A stretch of DNA of 55,221 nt from Parvibaculum sp. (GTDB lineage: Bacteria; Pseudomonadota; Alphaproteobacteria; Parvibaculales; Parvibaculaceae). Under the pieces are notes generated by a model. That model searched no databases. It had not been told where the DNA came from and saw nothing but the letters and a program-made list of their open reading frames with translations. The translations under genes and the position numbers were made by a program. Below, one piece after another: positions 41,079-51,872 of this stretch (within the stretch, counting starts at the first letter, position 1; each line of letters opens with the position of its first letter). The stretch is from the NCBI GenBank assembly GCA_030649335.1, contig JAUSLL010000132.1:1-55221 (forward strand). Reading direction: 5' to 3'.

Positions 41079-44000
41079 GCAGCGCCCTCGAAACCAAGAA
41101 ATCAACACGCAGCGATGATCAGCAGGCGCGCGCGTCAAATCCTGAAGCGTCTGTCTGGGTGTCGGCGAATGCGGGCGCGGGCAAAACACATGCGCTGACG
41201 ACGCGCGTGACGCGGCTGTTGCTGGCGGGCACGGAACCCGAACGCATTCTCTGCCTCACCTATACGAAGGCCGCGGCCGCTGAAATGTCGTCCCGCCTCT
41301 ATCAGCGCCTCGGCGATTGGGCGATGGCGGCGGACGAAGACCTTGTGGCAAACATTGCCGAGATTGAAGGGCCGCGACCGGATAAGAAAAAGCTCAAACG
41401 CGCGCGCCAGCTCTTTGCCCGCGCTATCGAGACGCCGGGCGGATTGAAAATCCAGACGATCCACGCTTTCTGTCAGGGGTTGCTTGGCCGTTTCCCGATG
41501 GAAGCCAATGTGCCGCCCAATTTCAATGTGCTCGACGAGCGTAGTGCCGCTGAATTACTGGGGCAGGTGCGTGACGATGTGCTGGCGATGGCGCGCGCTC
41601 AGGAGACAAGCGCGCTCGGGCAGGCGCTCGCCTTTGTGGTGGCGCGGATTGACGAGACGACATTCGATAAATTGCTGACCGACATCACGCGCCAGCGCAG
41701 CGCCTTTGACCGGCTCGTCAAAGCCTATGGCTCGGTCGAAGGCATCGCGGCGCGGCTTCGTGATGTGCTGGAGGTTGGTGCCGACGAGACGGTGGACAGC
41801 GCCAAGGCGGATTTTTTCAAAGGCGAAATCTTTCCGAGGACCATTTTGAAAAATGCGGCGAAGCGTATGGAAACAGGTCTGAAGACAGACCAGAAATATG
41901 CTGCCGTGTTTGCGTCTGTGCTGGCCGCCAAGAAAGCCGGACCGGCGCTGCATGATGATTATGTCTCGGTATTTCTGAAAGCCGACGGCGATCCGCGCAA
42001 AGACCTCATGACCAAGAAACTGCGTGAGGAAAATCCCGATCTCGATGAAGGTTTGCGCGAGGAACAGACCCGCGTCTTCGGTCATTCGCGCTATCTGAAA
42101 TCTGTTTATGTGGCCGAAGCGAGCGAAGCGATTTTGCGGCTCGCGGTCGAAATTCTCAAACGCTTTGCCAAGGCCAAACGCGCCCGCGCTTTTCTTGACT
42201 ATGAAGACATGATTGCCCGCACCCGCGAAATGCTGAAAATCAACGCGATGGCCCCTTGGGTGCTCTACAAGCTCGACGGCGGTATCGACCATGTGCTGGT
42301 TGACGAAGCGCAGGACACGAGCCCCGACCAATGGGATGTGATCGGCGCCTTGACGGAAGAGTTTCTGTCCGGTTCCGGTGCGCGTGATTTGACGCGCACG
42401 ATCTTTGCGGTGGGCGACGAAAAGCAGTCGATCTATTCGTTTCAGGGGGCTGACCCCAAACGCTTTGACGAGATGCAGCGTCACTTTGCGGGCGCGGTGA
42501 AAGCGGCTGACTTGAAATGGGACCCTGTGCGGCTGGTGCGCTCCTTCCGTTCGACGCCGGAAGTGTTGCAAGCAGTGGACGCCGTTTTTGCGGGCGAGGT
42601 GGCGCGCAGCGGGCTGACGGCATCGGGCACGGTAGACGGGCACGATGCTGTGCGCCGCGAGGATGCGGGGCTTGTCGAACTGTGGGAACCGGAAGTGCCC
42701 GACGAAGGCGATGCAGGCGTCGCCTGGGATGCGCCGCTGAATTATGTGAGCGAGACGGACCCGCGCGCGAAACTCGCCGACCGTGTGGCCACGACGATTG
42801 AAGGCTGGATCAGCAGGGCTGAGATTTTGCCTTCCAAGGGTCGCGCGATTGAGCCGGGTGATATTCTGATCCTTGTGCGTCGCCGCGATGCATTTGTGGC
42901 CGAGATGGTGCGGCTGCTGAAGAACAAGGGCATTGCGGTGGCCGGTGCCGACCGCATGGTGGTGACCGACGAAATCGCGGTGATGGACCTGATGGCGCTG
43001 GGCGCTTTCACGCTATTGCCGTCCGATGATCTGACGCTCGCCATTGTGCTGAAAAGCCCGCTCATTGGTTTGAGCGAAGATGAGCTTTATGTGGTGGCTG
43101 ATCGTGGCGATGAGCAATCGCTATGGGAGGCCTTGCAGGCACGCGCGGGCGAAAGTGAAAACTTCAAAGCTGCTTATGAGTTGTTAGCGCGGCTTCTTGA
43201 TCGTGCGGATTTCGAACCGCCTTATGAATTCTTCGCTCATGTGCTGGGCGAGGAAGGCGGGCGGCATAAAATTCTCGCGCGGCTCGGGCGCGACGCGAAC
43301 GATCCCGTGGACGAATTTCTCAATCTGGCGCTTGAGTATGAGCGCGACCATGCAGCGTCGATGCAGGGCTTTCTGCACTGGGTGGGGCAGGCAGGCGCGG
43401 AAATCAAACGCGACATGGACAAGGGGCGCAATGAAGTGCGCATCATGACCGTGCATGGCGCGAAGGGCTTGGAAGCGGAAATTGTTTTCATGCCGGACAC
43501 ATGCGCCGCGCCCGGCGCGCACCATGATCCCGCCTTCCTGACGCTGCCCGATGCACCGCCGCTGCTGGTCTGGCCGGTGCGCACCGACGAGCAGGATGAT
43601 CTGTCGGCGGCGGCAAGGCTGTTGCACCGTGAAGCACAGGCACAGGAATATCGGCGTCTTCTCTATGTAGCGATGACGCGCGCGCGCGACCGGCTTTATG
43701 TTTGCGGCCATCGCGGGTCGCGCGAGCCTGCGGATGACTGCTGGTACAATCTCATTGCCGATGCGCTGCGTCCGATTGCGGTGGAATCGAAAGATGAAGC
43801 GGGCCGCCCCATCTGGCGGCTTGAGGGCGTGCAGAAGCGCGACGTGAAAGCGCTTGCCGCACCTGTAACCGTGGCACATGAAGCAGCAGGCCCGTGGCTG
43901 CGCGCACGGGCCGCCGCCGAACCCTCGCCGTCGCGCCCGCTGGCCCCCTCGCGCTTGCCGCCCGACGGGATGGAAGAACCTGCCGCGCTGTCGCCGCTGG

Positions 44001-44563
44001 CCGGTGATCAGGCAGCGCGGTTTTTGCGCGGTACGTTGATCCATCGGCTGTTGCAGACTTTGCCGGAACTGGATGAGGCGGAGCGTGAGAGCGCGGCGCG
44101 GCGTTTGCTCAGCTCGCCTTCGCTGAAACTCGATGAAGCAGCGCGCGACGAGATTGTCGCCTCGACGCTCACGGTTTTGCATCACCCTGATTTTGCCGAG
44201 ATATTCGGGGCGGGGAGCCGCGCGGAGGCGGCGCTTGTCGGGCAGATTACATTTGCCGGAAAGCCTGTGCTGGTGTCGGGTCAGATCGACCGGCTGTGTG
44301 TGAGCGAGAAGCGCGTGCTGGTCATCGACTATAAAACCAACCGGCCCGCGCCGCCCGACCTCGCGCATGTCAGCCCAGCTTATTTTGCGCAAATGGCCGC
44401 TTACCGTGCGGTATTGCGCGACATCTACACCGACCGCGATGTGCAATGCGCGCTATTATGGACCGACGGACCGAAACTGATGGAATTACCCGCAGAAATG
44501 CTGGACATAGCATTGGCGGGCGCGACAGAGCGTAGCCTTGACCTCGAAGGGCACGCTTCCTAG
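41075..44563 (+). CDS. addA: Helicase-nuclease AddA (UvrD/RecB-like)
   Basis: The 1162-aa product has all superfamily 1 helicase motifs: Q-motif QQARASNPEASVWVSANAGAGKTHAL with Walker A, motif Ia LTYTKAAAAEM, motif II HVLVDEAQDTSPDQW, motif III FAVGDEKQSIYSFQGA, motif V IMTVHGAKGLEAEIVF and motif VI YVAMTRARDRLYV. The C-terminal nuclease has VLVIDYKTNRPAP. It is the 3'-5' motor and one of the two nucleases of the AddAB complex. It overlaps addB by four bases. Confidence 0.97.
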   Translation: MSSALETKKSTRSDDQQARASNPEASVWVSANAGAGKTHALTTRVTRLLLAGTEPERILCLTYTKAAAAEMSSRLYQRLGDWAMAADEDLVANIAEIEGPRPDKKKLKRARQLFARAIETPGGLKIQTIHAFCQGLLGRFPMEANVPPNFNVLDERSAAELLGQVRDDVLAMARAQETSALGQALAFVVARIDETTFDKLLTDITRQRSAFDRLVKAYGSVEGIAARLRDVLEVGADETVDSAKADFFKGEIFPRTILKNAAKRMETGLKTDQKYAAVFASVLAAKKAGPALHDDYVSVFLKADGDPRKDLMTKKLREENPDLDEGLREEQTRVFGHSRYLKSVYVAEASEAILRLAVEILKRFAKAKRARAFLDYEDMIARTREMLKINAMAPWVLYKLDGGIDHVLVDEAQDTSPDQWDVIGALTEEFLSGSGARDLTRTIFAVGDEKQSIYSFQGADPKRFDEMQRHFAGAVKAADLKWDPVRLVRSFRSTPEVLQAVDAVFAGEVARSGLTASGTVDGHDAVRREDAGLVELWEPEVPDEGDAGVAWDAPLNYVSETDPRAKLADRVATTIEGWISRAEILPSKGRAIEPGDILILVRRRDAFVAEMVRLLKNKGIAVAGADRMVVTDEIAVMDLMALGAFTLLPSDDLTLAIVLKSPLIGLSEDELYVVADRGDEQSLWEALQARAGESENFKAAYELLARLLDRADFEPPYEFFAHVLGEEGGRHKILARLGRDANDPVDEFLNLALEYERDHAASMQGFLHWVGQAGAEIKRDMDKGRNEVRIMTVHGAKGLEAEIVFMPDTCAAPGAHHDPAFLTLPDAPPLLVWPVRTDEQDDLSAAARLLHREAQAQEYRRLLYVAMTRARDRLYVCGHRGSREPADDCWYNLIADALRPIAVESKDEAGRPIWRLEGVQKRDVKALAAPVTVAHEAAGPWLRARAAAEPSPSRPLAPSRLPPDGMEEPAALSPLAGDQAARFLRGTLIHRLLQTLPELDEAERESAARRLLSSPSLKLDEAARDEIVASTLTVLHHPDFAEIFGAGSRAEAALVGQITFAGKPVLVSGQIDRLCVSEKRVLVIDYKTNRPAPPDLAHVSPAYFAQMAAYRAVLRDIYTDRDVQCALLWTDGPKLMELPAEMLDIALAGATERSLDLEGHAS

Positions 44564-44674
44564 ATTCAATCCAAGCAAACTGAACGGGCGGCCCGAAGCG
44601 AGGCGCCCATAGACGAAGGCGCTATGATGCGCCGGGGTCCGGCCTCATCAGGGGCGGACCGTGAAAGGACGAAA

Positions 44675-44992
44675 ATGACTGAACAGATCACAGACGCCTC
44701 ATTTGAGAGCGACGTATTGGACGCATCCGGCCCCGTGCTCGTTGATTTCTGGGCGACCTGGTGTGGTCCGTGCAAACAGATCGCCCCGTCGCTGGAAGAG
44801 ATTTCCAAAGAATACGGCGGCAAGCTCCGCGTCGTGAAAATCGACATCGACGAGAACCCGAACACACCGACGAAATACGGCGTGCGCGGCGTGCCCACGA
44901 TGATGATTTTCAAAGACGGTCAGGTGGCGGCCACCAAAGTCGGCGCGCTGCCCAAGGGTAAGATCACCGAATGGATCGAAGCCTCGATCTAA
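44675..44992 (+). CDS. trxA: Thioredoxin
   Basis: The 105-aa product has the redox site WCGPC (Cys30, Cys33) in [14 protein letters not shown], the cis-proline in [10 protein letters not shown] and the conserved buried Asp in VLVDF. It reduces cytosolic disulfides, with ribonucleotide reductase among the usual partners. AAAGGACG precedes the ATG at 44675. It closes the tsaE to trxA run, about 110 bases after addA, and a strong terminator follows. Confidence 0.97.
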   Translation: MTEQITDASFESDVLDASGPVLVDFWATWCGPCKQIAPSLEEISKEYGGKLRVVKIDIDENPNTPTKYGVRGVPTMMIFKDGQVAATKVGALPKGKITEWIEASI

Positions 44993-45031
44993 AGCGCGGG
45001 CAAAAGCCAACGCGTTTAAACAAAAATATGA

Positions 45032-45058
45032 GGGCCGGTGTCGCAACCGGCCCTTTTT
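45032..45058 (+). terminator. Intrinsic terminator of trxA
   Basis: GGGCCGGT (45032-45039) and ACCGGCCC (45046-45053) pair around the loop GTCGCA, followed by TTTTT, 39 bases after the trxA stop. Confidence 0.87.
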
Positions 45059-45246
45059 CTAATGTGACCCGACGTTTTGCTCAGGTTCGGCTTGGACTCT
45101 GGACGGGCTTATGTGCTTGAGTTGAGCTTCGGGAATGCAGAAGGGGCCGGAACGGGAGCCGGAGCTTTCTGCGCGATCTGGCCCGTCAGCGACCGGCTAC
45201 AACAGATCGGACTGGCGCGGCCAAAACCTTTCGGGGAGGAAAGGCG

Positions 45247-46887
45247 ATGGAACAATTAAGCGCGATGGATGCCTCGTTCCTGTATTTTGAAACAGCGAAC
45301 GCGCCCATGCATATCGGCAGTGTGGCGATCTATGACCAGTCGACCGTCAAAGGCGGTATTCTGGGTTTCAAAGAAATTCTCAAAAATTACGAGACGCGGC
45401 TGCATCTGGCGCGCTCGTTCCGCCAGCGCGTCGTGCGCGTGCCCTTGAGCCTCGATCATCCTTATTGGCTCGAAGACCCCGATTTCGATATTGAATATCA
45501 CGTCCGCCACATCGCGCTGCCCAAGCCCGGTGACTGGCGCCAGCTCTGCATTCAGGTGGCGCGTCTACATGCGCGGCCCATGGACACGACGCGGCCCTTG
45601 TGGGAATTCACCGTGATCGAAGGTCTCGACAATGTGGAAGGTCTGCCCAAAGGCAGTTTCGCCGTTGTCGCCAAAGTGCATCACGCGGCCATCGACGGTG
45701 TGTCGGGCGCGGAAATGACGGCCGCGATCCACGACCTTGAACCCAACGCCGTGCCGACGCCGCCAGAAACGCAATGGTTGCCGGAACGCCAGCCCACGGC
45801 GGTTGAGCTGCTGTCGCGCACCTCGATCAACAATGTGCGCCAGCCCTTTAAACTCGCGCGCGTCGTCGCTGAAAGCGTGCCCGCGCTGGCGCGTCTCGGT
45901 ATCGGTCTGTCGGCGGGTAAGCTCAAGCGCGCAGGCACCGTGCCGCGCACACGCTTCAACGGCAAAGTGAGCCCGCATCGCGTGTTCGACGGACGCTCGT
46001 TCAAGCTGAACGACATTCGCGCCATCAAGAGCGCCGTTGAAGGCGCGACTGTGAACGATGCAATCATCGCCATCGTCGGCGGGGCGCTGCGCAAATATCT
46101 CTCATCGAAAAACGAATTGCCGAAAGATTCGCTGATCGCCATGGCACCGATTTCGGTGCGGCCAAAGAACCAGCAGAAGGCAGCGGGCAATCAGGTGAGC
46201 GCCATGGCGCTCTCGGTGCGCTCCGACATCGAGGACCCGCTGGAACGCCTCGTCGCTGTGTTTGAATCGACAACGGCGTCGAAGGAAATGACGAATGCGA
46301 TCGGGGCCTCCACGCTCACCGATTATTCGCAGTTCATTCCCTCAACCGTCGCGGGGCTTGCCGCGCGGCTTTACACGAATTTGGGATTGGCCAACCGCAT
46401 CACGCCATTCTTCAACACGGTGATCACGAATATCCCCGGACCCCAGGTGCCGCTCTATATGACGGGCGCGCGTATGGTGACGCAGTTCGGGTTGGGACCG
46501 ATCCTTGACGGCATGGGCATCATCCATCCGATCTTCAGCTATTGCGGCGAGATCACGATTTCGTTCACATCGTGCCGCGAGATGATCCCGGACCCTGATT
46601 TCTATGCGCAATGCATTCAGGATTCGTTCGAAGAAATGATGATCGCGACCAAAGGCCAGCACGTGAAAACGGGCGCGGGCCAGCGCGCCGGTATTGCGCG
46701 TGACGCGGTGCCGGCGGCTGCGGCAGCGTCAACGGATGCGATGAAAGCCCAACTCGCGCCGAAAGAGGCAAAACCGGCAGCAAAGCCCAAACGCACCAAG
46801 AAGGCGGCCTCAAAAAAGAAGGCGAAATCCACGGAGCCGGCAGCACTGACCGCTAACAATGTGACACGCATCGAGGCGGCGGAATAA
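45247..46887 (+). CDS. Wax ester synthase/acyl-CoA:diacylglycerol acyltransferase (WS/DGAT)
   Basis: The product is 546 aa. The catalytic motif HHAAIDG is at residues 145-151 and the start MEQLSAMDASFLYFETANAPMHIG is diagnostic of the family; the C-terminal block contains PGPQVPLYMTGARM. It esterifies fatty alcohols or diacylglycerol with acyl-CoA, making wax esters or triacylglycerol storage lipid at the inner membrane. It is longer than usual (about 460-480 aa): residues 470-546 form a Lys/Ala/Pro-rich tail (EAKPAAKPKRTKKAASKKK), unlike the family core. The ATG at 45247 follows GGGGAGGAAAGG. It converges directly on folC. Confidence 0.92.
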   Translation: MEQLSAMDASFLYFETANAPMHIGSVAIYDQSTVKGGILGFKEILKNYETRLHLARSFRQRVVRVPLSLDHPYWLEDPDFDIEYHVRHIALPKPGDWRQLCIQVARLHARPMDTTRPLWEFTVIEGLDNVEGLPKGSFAVVAKVHHAAIDGVSGAEMTAAIHDLEPNAVPTPPETQWLPERQPTAVELLSRTSINNVRQPFKLARVVAESVPALARLGIGLSAGKLKRAGTVPRTRFNGKVSPHRVFDGRSFKLNDIRAIKSAVEGATVNDAIIAIVGGALRKYLSSKNELPKDSLIAMAPISVRPKNQQKAAGNQVSAMALSVRSDIEDPLERLVAVFESTTASKEMTNAIGASTLTDYSQFIPSTVAGLAARLYTNLGLANRITPFFNTVITNIPGPQVPLYMTGARMVTQFGLGPILDGMGIIHPIFSYCGEITISFTSCREMIPDPDFYAQCIQDSFEEMMIATKGQHVKTGAGQRAGIARDAVPAAAAASTDAMKAQLAPKEAKPAAKPKRTKKAASKKKAKSTEPAALTANNVTRIEAAE

Positions 46888-48213
46888 TCAGCCGTGGTCT
46901 GAGAGGACCGCGCCTGCGAGATACAGCGAACCGCAAATGAGAATGCGCGGGCGGGTCATCCCCGCCCGCGCAATTGTTTTGGTGAAAGCGTCTTTGAGTG
47001 AGGCGGCGGGCGACACATCAAGACCGGCGGCACTTGCAGCTTCGACAAGCTGGGCGGGTGTGAGACAGGCCGGATCGTTCGGAATGGCGATGACTTCGGC
47101 ATGTGCGGCGAGCCCGTCAAACGGCGCAAAGAAACCGCGCGCGTCTTTTGTCTCTTTCATGGCGGCGATGAGAAAGAGCGGCGCGGGGGCGGATGAGGCA
47201 ATGTCAGCCATGAGCAGCGCAATGGCGCGACCGGCCTGCGGGTTGTGACCACCGTCCAGCCACAGCTCCGCATGAAGCGGCAGAAGATCAACCAGCGGCC
47301 CGCGCGTGAGGCGTTGCATGCGGGCGGGCCATTCGACGTGGCGCAGGCCTTCGTCGATGGCGGAGGTCTCGAGCGCCAGCGAGGATTGACGGAGCGCGCA
47401 AATCGCGAGCCCTGCGTTTTCGATCTGGTGCTGACCCAAAAGTTTCGGCAAGGGCAAATCGAGAAGCCCGTGCTCGTCCTGATAGACGAGATGGCCTTGT
47501 TCTTCGTGGGTGGAGAAATCCTGACCCTGAATAAAAATGGGGATGCCAAGGGCGGCAGCCCGCGCTTCGATGACTTCGCGGGCTTCGTCTTTTTGCAAAC
47601 CGATGATGGCAGGCACGCCGCGCTTTAAAATGCCTGCCTTCTCGCCTGCGATGAGTTCAATCGTGTCGCCGAGAAAAGCCTGATGGTCGAGATCGATCGG
47701 CGTGATGATGGTGATGGCGGGATGCTCGACGACATTGGTCGTGTCATAGCGGCCTCCCATGCCGACTTCCAAAATCAACGCGTCGGCCTTGGCGCGAGAA
47801 AAGGCGAGCATGGCGACGCAGGTGGTGATTTCAAAAAACGTGATGGGTTGGCCATCATTGATGCGTTCACATTCATCAAGCAGCGTCGCGAGATAAGTCT
47901 CGTCTATGTCGGCACTTTTGGGATGACCCGCCAGACGGATGCGTTCGTGAAAGCGCACGAGATGCGGCGATGTATAGGCATGAACACCGTAGCCGCCCGC
48001 TTCGAGGATGGCCCGCAGATAGGCCCCGACCGAACCTTTTCCATTGGTGCCCGCGATGTGAAACGTCGGCGGCAGCGCGCGATGCGGCGCACCGAGCGCG
48101 TCGAGCAGGCGCAGGATACGCTCAAGCGACAGGTCGATAAGCTTGGGGTGTAGCTTTGTCAGACGTTCGAGAATGACATCGCTGTGATCGGGCGTTTCGG
48201 CCGCGTCGCTCAA
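46888..48213 (-). CDS. folC: Bifunctional folylpolyglutamate synthase/dihydrofolate synthase
   Basis: The 441-aa product has the Mur-ligase-type P-loop HIAGTNGKGSVGAYL, YTSPHLVRFHERIR, ILEVGMGGRYDTTN and the late WLDGGHNPQAG, all FolC landmarks. It adds glutamate to dihydropteroate and to folates. The start appears to be TTG at 48213, in the arrangement TGA-G-TTG with the accD stop, so translation is coupled to accD; no ATG occurs near the N-terminus. Its stop codon abuts that of the convergent WS/DGAT gene. Confidence 0.93.
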   Translation of the reverse strand: MSDAAETPDHSDVILERLTKLHPKLIDLSLERILRLLDALGAPHRALPPTFHIAGTNGKGSVGAYLRAILEAGGYGVHAYTSPHLVRFHERIRLAGHPKSADIDETYLATLLDECERINDGQPITFFEITTCVAMLAFSRAKADALILEVGMGGRYDTTNVVEHPAITIITPIDLDHQAFLGDTIELIAGEKAGILKRGVPAIIGLQKDEAREVIEARAAALGIPIFIQGQDFSTHEEQGHLVYQDEHGLLDLPLPKLLGQHQIENAGLAICALRQSSLALETSAIDEGLRHVEWPARMQRLTRGPLVDLLPLHAELWLDGGHNPQAGRAIALLMADIASSAPAPLFLIAAMKETKDARGFFAPFDGLAAHAEVIAIPNDPACLTPAQLVEAASAAGLDVSPAASLKDAFTKTIARAGMTRPRILICGSLYLAGAVLSDHG

Positions 48214-48214
48214 C

Positions 48215-49117
48215 TCAGGCTTTGGCCGTCGCGGGCAGGTTCGAGGCCCGGAGAGGCGTGAGCTTGGGGCGATGCGTCAGGATGCGGATGGTGCGCGCCA
48301 GCGTTTCCTTCAACTGATGGCGGTGCACGATCATGTCGAGCATGCCGTGATCGAACTGGAACTCGGCAAGCTGGAAATTCTCCGGCAGCTTTTCGCGGAT
48401 CGTCTGTTCGATGACGCGGCGACCGGAAAAGCCGATGAGGGCACCGGGCTCTGCGATGTGAATATCGCCGAGCATGGCATAGGAGGCGAGCACGCCGCCC
48501 GACGTCGGATCGGTGAGGACGACGATATAGGGCAGGCCTGCATCGCGCAGCATCTGCACGGCAACGGTGGTGCGCGGCATCTGCATCAGCGACATGATGC
48601 CTTCCTGCATACGCGCGCCGCCGGACGCGGCGAAAAGAACGTAAGGTGCGTTCTTCTCAAGCGCGACTTCGGCACCCTTGATGATGGCTTCGCCTGCGGC
48701 CATGCCGAGTGAACCGCCCATGAAGGCGAAGTCCTGAATGGCGGTGACGATTTCGATACCGTCGAGCGGGCCATGCGCGACGGTGACACTGTCCTCGCGG
48801 CCTGTCTTGGCGCGGGCTTCTTTGAGGCGGTCGGGATATTTTTTCTGATCGCGGAATTTCAGCGGATCGAGCGGCACGCCTTGCACGGCGACTGTCTGGA
48901 ACTGACCATCGTCAAACAAAGATGTAAGACGCATCGCGGTCGAGAGCTTCATGTGATTGCCGCAATGGGGGCAAACATTCAGCGCGTTGTCGAGATCGCG
49001 GTGGAAGATCATTTCATTGCAGGCGGGGCACTTGCGCCAGAGATTGTCCGGCGTTTCGGCCTTCTTCTTGAAGACGCGCTGAATTTTCGGACGGACAACG
49101 TTGTTGATCCAGTTCAT
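48215..49117 (-). CDS. accD: Acetyl-CoA carboxylase carboxyltransferase subunit beta
   Basis: The 300-aa product has the N-terminal zinc ribbon, C-x2-C at CPAC and C-x2-C at CPHC (about residues 30-52), typical of AccD. The carboxyltransferase core includes [28 protein letters not shown] and [18 protein letters not shown]. With AccA it transfers CO2 from biotin to acetyl-CoA, the committed step of fatty acid synthesis. It lies 11 bases after trpA, as in many alphaproteobacteria, and is coupled to folC. Confidence 0.97.
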   Translation of the reverse strand: MNWINNVVRPKIQRVFKKKAETPDNLWRKCPACNEMIFHRDLDNALNVCPHCGNHMKLSTAMRLTSLFDDGQFQTVAVQGVPLDPLKFRDQKKYPDRLKEARAKTGREDSVTVAHGPLDGIEIVTAIQDFAFMGGSLGMAAGEAIIKGAEVALEKNAPYVLFAASGGARMQEGIMSLMQMPRTTVAVQMLRDAGLPYIVVLTDPTSGGVLASYAMLGDIHIAEPGALIGFSGRRVIEQTIREKLPENFQLAEFQFDHGMLDMIVHRHQLKETLARTIRILTHRPKLTPLRASNLPATAKA

Positions 49118-49128
49118 CGCATTTACTC

Positions 49129-49968
49129 CTATTCAGCCGCAGTGACGCGGGCGCCGTGGACACCTTGCGCAAGGCTTTGGACAAGCGCGAGGACATGAGC
49201 CGCGCCGCCTGATTTGAGTTTACCGGACACATCAAGCTGCGAGGCAATGGCATCGACAATGGCGGAACCGACAACCGCGCCGTCAGCCGCACCGGCAATG
49301 GCGGCGGCCTGTTCGGGTGTGCGGATGCCGAAACCGACGGCGACGGGCAGATTGGTGTGGCGTTTGATGCGGGCGACGGCGGCGGCAACGTCACGCGCTT
49401 GCGGCGACGCGGACCCTGTGATGCCGTTGATCGAGACGTAATAGACAAAGCCTGATGTGTTCGCGAGAACGGCCGGCAGGCGGCGGTCGTCCGTCGTCGG
49501 TGTGGCCAGACGAATAAAATTCAAACCGGCGCGCATGGCGGGTTCGCACAATTCATCATCTTCTTCCGGCGGCAGATCGACGACGATCAACCCATCGACA
49601 CCGGCTTCATTGGCGGCAGCGAGAAACTTATCGACGCCCATGTGATAGATCGGGTTGTAATAGCCCATCAGCACAATCGGCGTGTCATTGTTGTCGGCGC
49701 GGAAACGGCGCACGAGATCAAGCGTCATGTTGAGCGTCGCGCCGGATTTGAGCGCGCGCTGCGAAGACGCCTGAATGGCGGGACCATCGGCCATCGGATC
49801 GGTGAAGGGCATGCCGAGTTCGATCACATCGGAACCGGCGGCGGGCAGACCTTTGAGGATTTCATAGGACGCATCGAAATCCGGGTCGCAAGCCGTGATG
49901 AAAGTGACGAAGGCGGAACGGCCCTCGGCTTTCAATTTGGCGAAACGTTTGTCGAGACGAGTGCTCAC
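49129..49968 (-). CDS. trpA: Tryptophan synthase alpha subunit
   Basis: The 279-aa TIM barrel has catalytic Glu in [18 protein letters not shown] and catalytic Asp in [10 protein letters not shown]. The phosphate-binding loops SINGITGSA and [11 protein letters not shown] are present. It cleaves indole-glycerol-phosphate to indole, which is channelled to TrpB. The start is a GTG at 49968 overlapping the trpB stop (GTGA). A longer in-frame extension is rejected because it is arginine-rich and lies inside trpB. Confidence 0.97.
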   Translation of the reverse strand: MSTRLDKRFAKLKAEGRSAFVTFITACDPDFDASYEILKGLPAAGSDVIELGMPFTDPMADGPAIQASSQRALKSGATLNMTLDLVRRFRADNNDTPIVLMGYYNPIYHMGVDKFLAAANEAGVDGLIVVDLPPEEDDELCEPAMRAGLNFIRLATPTTDDRRLPAVLANTSGFVYYVSINGITGSASPQARDVAAAVARIKRHTNLPVAVGFGIRTPEQAAAIAGAADGAVVGSAIVDAIASQLDVSGKLKSGGAAHVLALVQSLAQGVHGARVTAAE

Positions 49969-51203
49969 AGCTTCACCCCCAGATGTTCGGCAACAGCGAA
50001 GACGTCTTTGTCGCCGCGTCCGCACATATTCATCACCAGAAGATGGTCGCTTGGCAGATCGGGAGCGATCTTGCTGACATAGGCCAGCGCGTGCGCAGGT
50101 TCGAGCGCGGGAATGATGCCTTCGAGCTTTGAGCAAAGCTGGAAAGCTGTCAGCGCTTCTTTGTCGGTGGCCGAAACATATTCAACGCGACCGGTGTCGC
50201 GCAGCCATGCATGTTCCGGTCCGATGCCGGGATAATCGAGGCCCGCGGAAATGGAATGGCCTTCGAGAATTTGTCCGTCGTCATCCTGCAGCAAATAGGT
50301 GCGGTTGCCGTGCAATACACCGGGCGAGCCGCCCGCAAGCGAGGCGGAGTGTTCGCCGGACTCAATACCGTGACCGGCAGCTTCCACACCGATGATGCGG
50401 ACGCTTGAATCGTCGAGGAACGGATGGAAAAGCCCCATCGCATTGGAACCGCCGCCGATGCAGGCAACGAGCGAATCCGGCAGACGGCCTTCGCGCACCA
50501 TCATCTGTTCTTTGGTTTCGCGACCGATCACAGATTGGAAATCGCGAACGAGCGTCGGATAGGGATGCGGACCGGCGACCGTGCCGATCAGATAATAGGT
50601 GTTTTCGACATTCGTCACCCAGTCGCGCAGCGCCTCGTTCATCGCGTCTTTGAGCGTGCCTGAACCGGACGTGACGGGAATGACTTCTGCGCCGAGAAGT
50701 TTCATGCGGAAGACATTGGGCATCTGACGTTCGATATCTGTCGCGCCCATGTAGATCACGCAAGGCAGGCCGAAGAGAGCAGCGACCGTTGCCGTGGCGA
50801 CGCCGTGCTGACCGGCGCCAGTCTCGGCGATGATACGTGTCTTGCCCATGCGGCGGGCCAGCAGGATCTGACCGACGCAATTGTTGATCTTGTGCGAGCC
50901 GGTGTGGTTCAGCTCATCGCGCTTGAGATAGATTTTCGCGCCGCCGAATTTTTTCGTCAGGCGCTCGGCATAATAGAGCGGGCTGGGCCGTCCGATATAG
51001 TTGGTATGGAGGTCCTGAATTTCGGCGTGGAAATCAGGATCGTTCTTGGCAGCTTCATAGGCTGCCTCGAGATCAAGGATCAGCGGCATCAGCGTTTCGG
51101 CGACGAAGCGGCCGCCGAAAATGCCGAAACGGCCGCGCTCATCAGGTCCGGAGCGGTAGGAATTCAAAGTCGAACTTTCGTTCACGTCGTCACTCTTTCT
51201 CAC
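49965..51203 (-). CDS. trpB: Tryptophan synthase beta subunit
   Basis: The 412-aa product has the PLP lysine in HTGSHKINN, the phosphate loop [18 protein letters not shown] and [13 protein letters not shown], all typical of TrpB1. It condenses indole and serine. The start codon is GTG at 51203, five bases after trpF; a second GTG at 51185 is possible and cannot be excluded. Confidence 0.97.
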   Translation of the reverse strand: MRKSDDVNESSTLNSYRSGPDERGRFGIFGGRFVAETLMPLILDLEAAYEAAKNDPDFHAEIQDLHTNYIGRPSPLYYAERLTKKFGGAKIYLKRDELNHTGSHKINNCVGQILLARRMGKTRIIAETGAGQHGVATATVAALFGLPCVIYMGATDIERQMPNVFRMKLLGAEVIPVTSGSGTLKDAMNEALRDWVTNVENTYYLIGTVAGPHPYPTLVRDFQSVIGRETKEQMMVREGRLPDSLVACIGGGSNAMGLFHPFLDDSSVRIIGVEAAGHGIESGEHSASLAGGSPGVLHGNRTYLLQDDDGQILEGHSISAGLDYPGIGPEHAWLRDTGRVEYVSATDKEALTAFQLCSKLEGIIPALEPAHALAYVSKIAPDLPSDHLLVMNMCGRGDKDVFAVAEHLGVKL

Positions 51204-51208
51204 AAACT

Positions 51209-51871
51209 TCAGGCGGACTTCGCTGTCCGTATGAATCTCTCAATCAGCGCCGCATCCTTGACGCCCGGTGCCGTCTCGACGCCTGAGGAGACATCGACCG
51301 CCTCGGCGCCTGTGGCGCGGATGGCTTCAGCGACATTTGCGGGGTCGAGGCCACCGGACAACATCCAGGGCGTGTCAGGCTTTTGTCCGGCCAAAAGCGA
51401 CCAGTCGAAGGCGAGACCATTGCCGCCCGGCAGGGCATTTTCCATAGATTTAGGAGGTTTAGCGTCAAACAGCAACAAATCGGCGCTGTCATGGTAAAGG
51501 GTGATTTTTTCGAGGTCTTCGGGGCCTGAAATGGGAATGGCCTTCATCAGCGTGAGCCCGTAGCGCGCTTTCAGCTCCAAAAGACGGGTGGGTGTTTCGT
51601 GCCCGTGCAACTGGAGAATATCGGGCTCTAACGCGGCGACGATGGCATCAATAGTCGCGTTGTCATCGTCCACCGTGAGCGACACTTTGAGGACGTTGGG
51701 CGGTACGAGACGGGCGAGCGCCGCGGCGGTGTCGAGCGAGACATAGCGCGGGCTGCGCGGATAGAAATTGAAGCCCAGATAATCCGCACCTGCGTTGACC
51801 GCTGCCGTGACCGTTTCAGGTGTCTTGAGGCCGCAGATTTTGACGCGCGCTGAGGAGTGGGACGGGCTCAT
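51209..51871 (-). CDS. trpF: Phosphoribosylanthranilate isomerase
   Basis: The 220-aa barrel has catalytic Cys in [10 protein letters not shown], the catalytic Asp in [11 protein letters not shown], and the phosphate loops [12 protein letters not shown] and [11 protein letters not shown]. It converts phosphoribosylanthranilate to the open-chain form. The ATG at 51871 follows the pyrF stop by one base (TGATATG), so the two are translated in sequence. The order trpF-trpB-trpA, without trpC, D or E, is standard for alphaproteobacteria. Confidence 0.96.
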   Translation of the reverse strand: MSPSHSSARVKICGLKTPETVTAAVNAGADYLGFNFYPRSPRYVSLDTAAALARLVPPNVLKVSLTVDDDNATIDAIVAALEPDILQLHGHETPTRLLELKARYGLTLMKAIPISGPEDLEKITLYHDSADLLLFDAKPPKSMENALPGGNGLAFDWSLLAGQKPDTPWMLSGGLDPANVAEAIRATGAEAVDVSSGVETAPGVKDAALIERFIRTAKSA

Positions 51872-51872
51872 A

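Noticed and set aside
43184..44446. 420-codon ORF antisense to addA
   Set aside because: It covers conserved helicase and nuclease motifs on the other strand and shows shadow composition.
45077..45259. 60-codon ORF before the WS/DGAT gene
   Set aside because: No ribosome-binding site or motif; it overlaps the start of the acyltransferase. The gap holds only weak hairpins.
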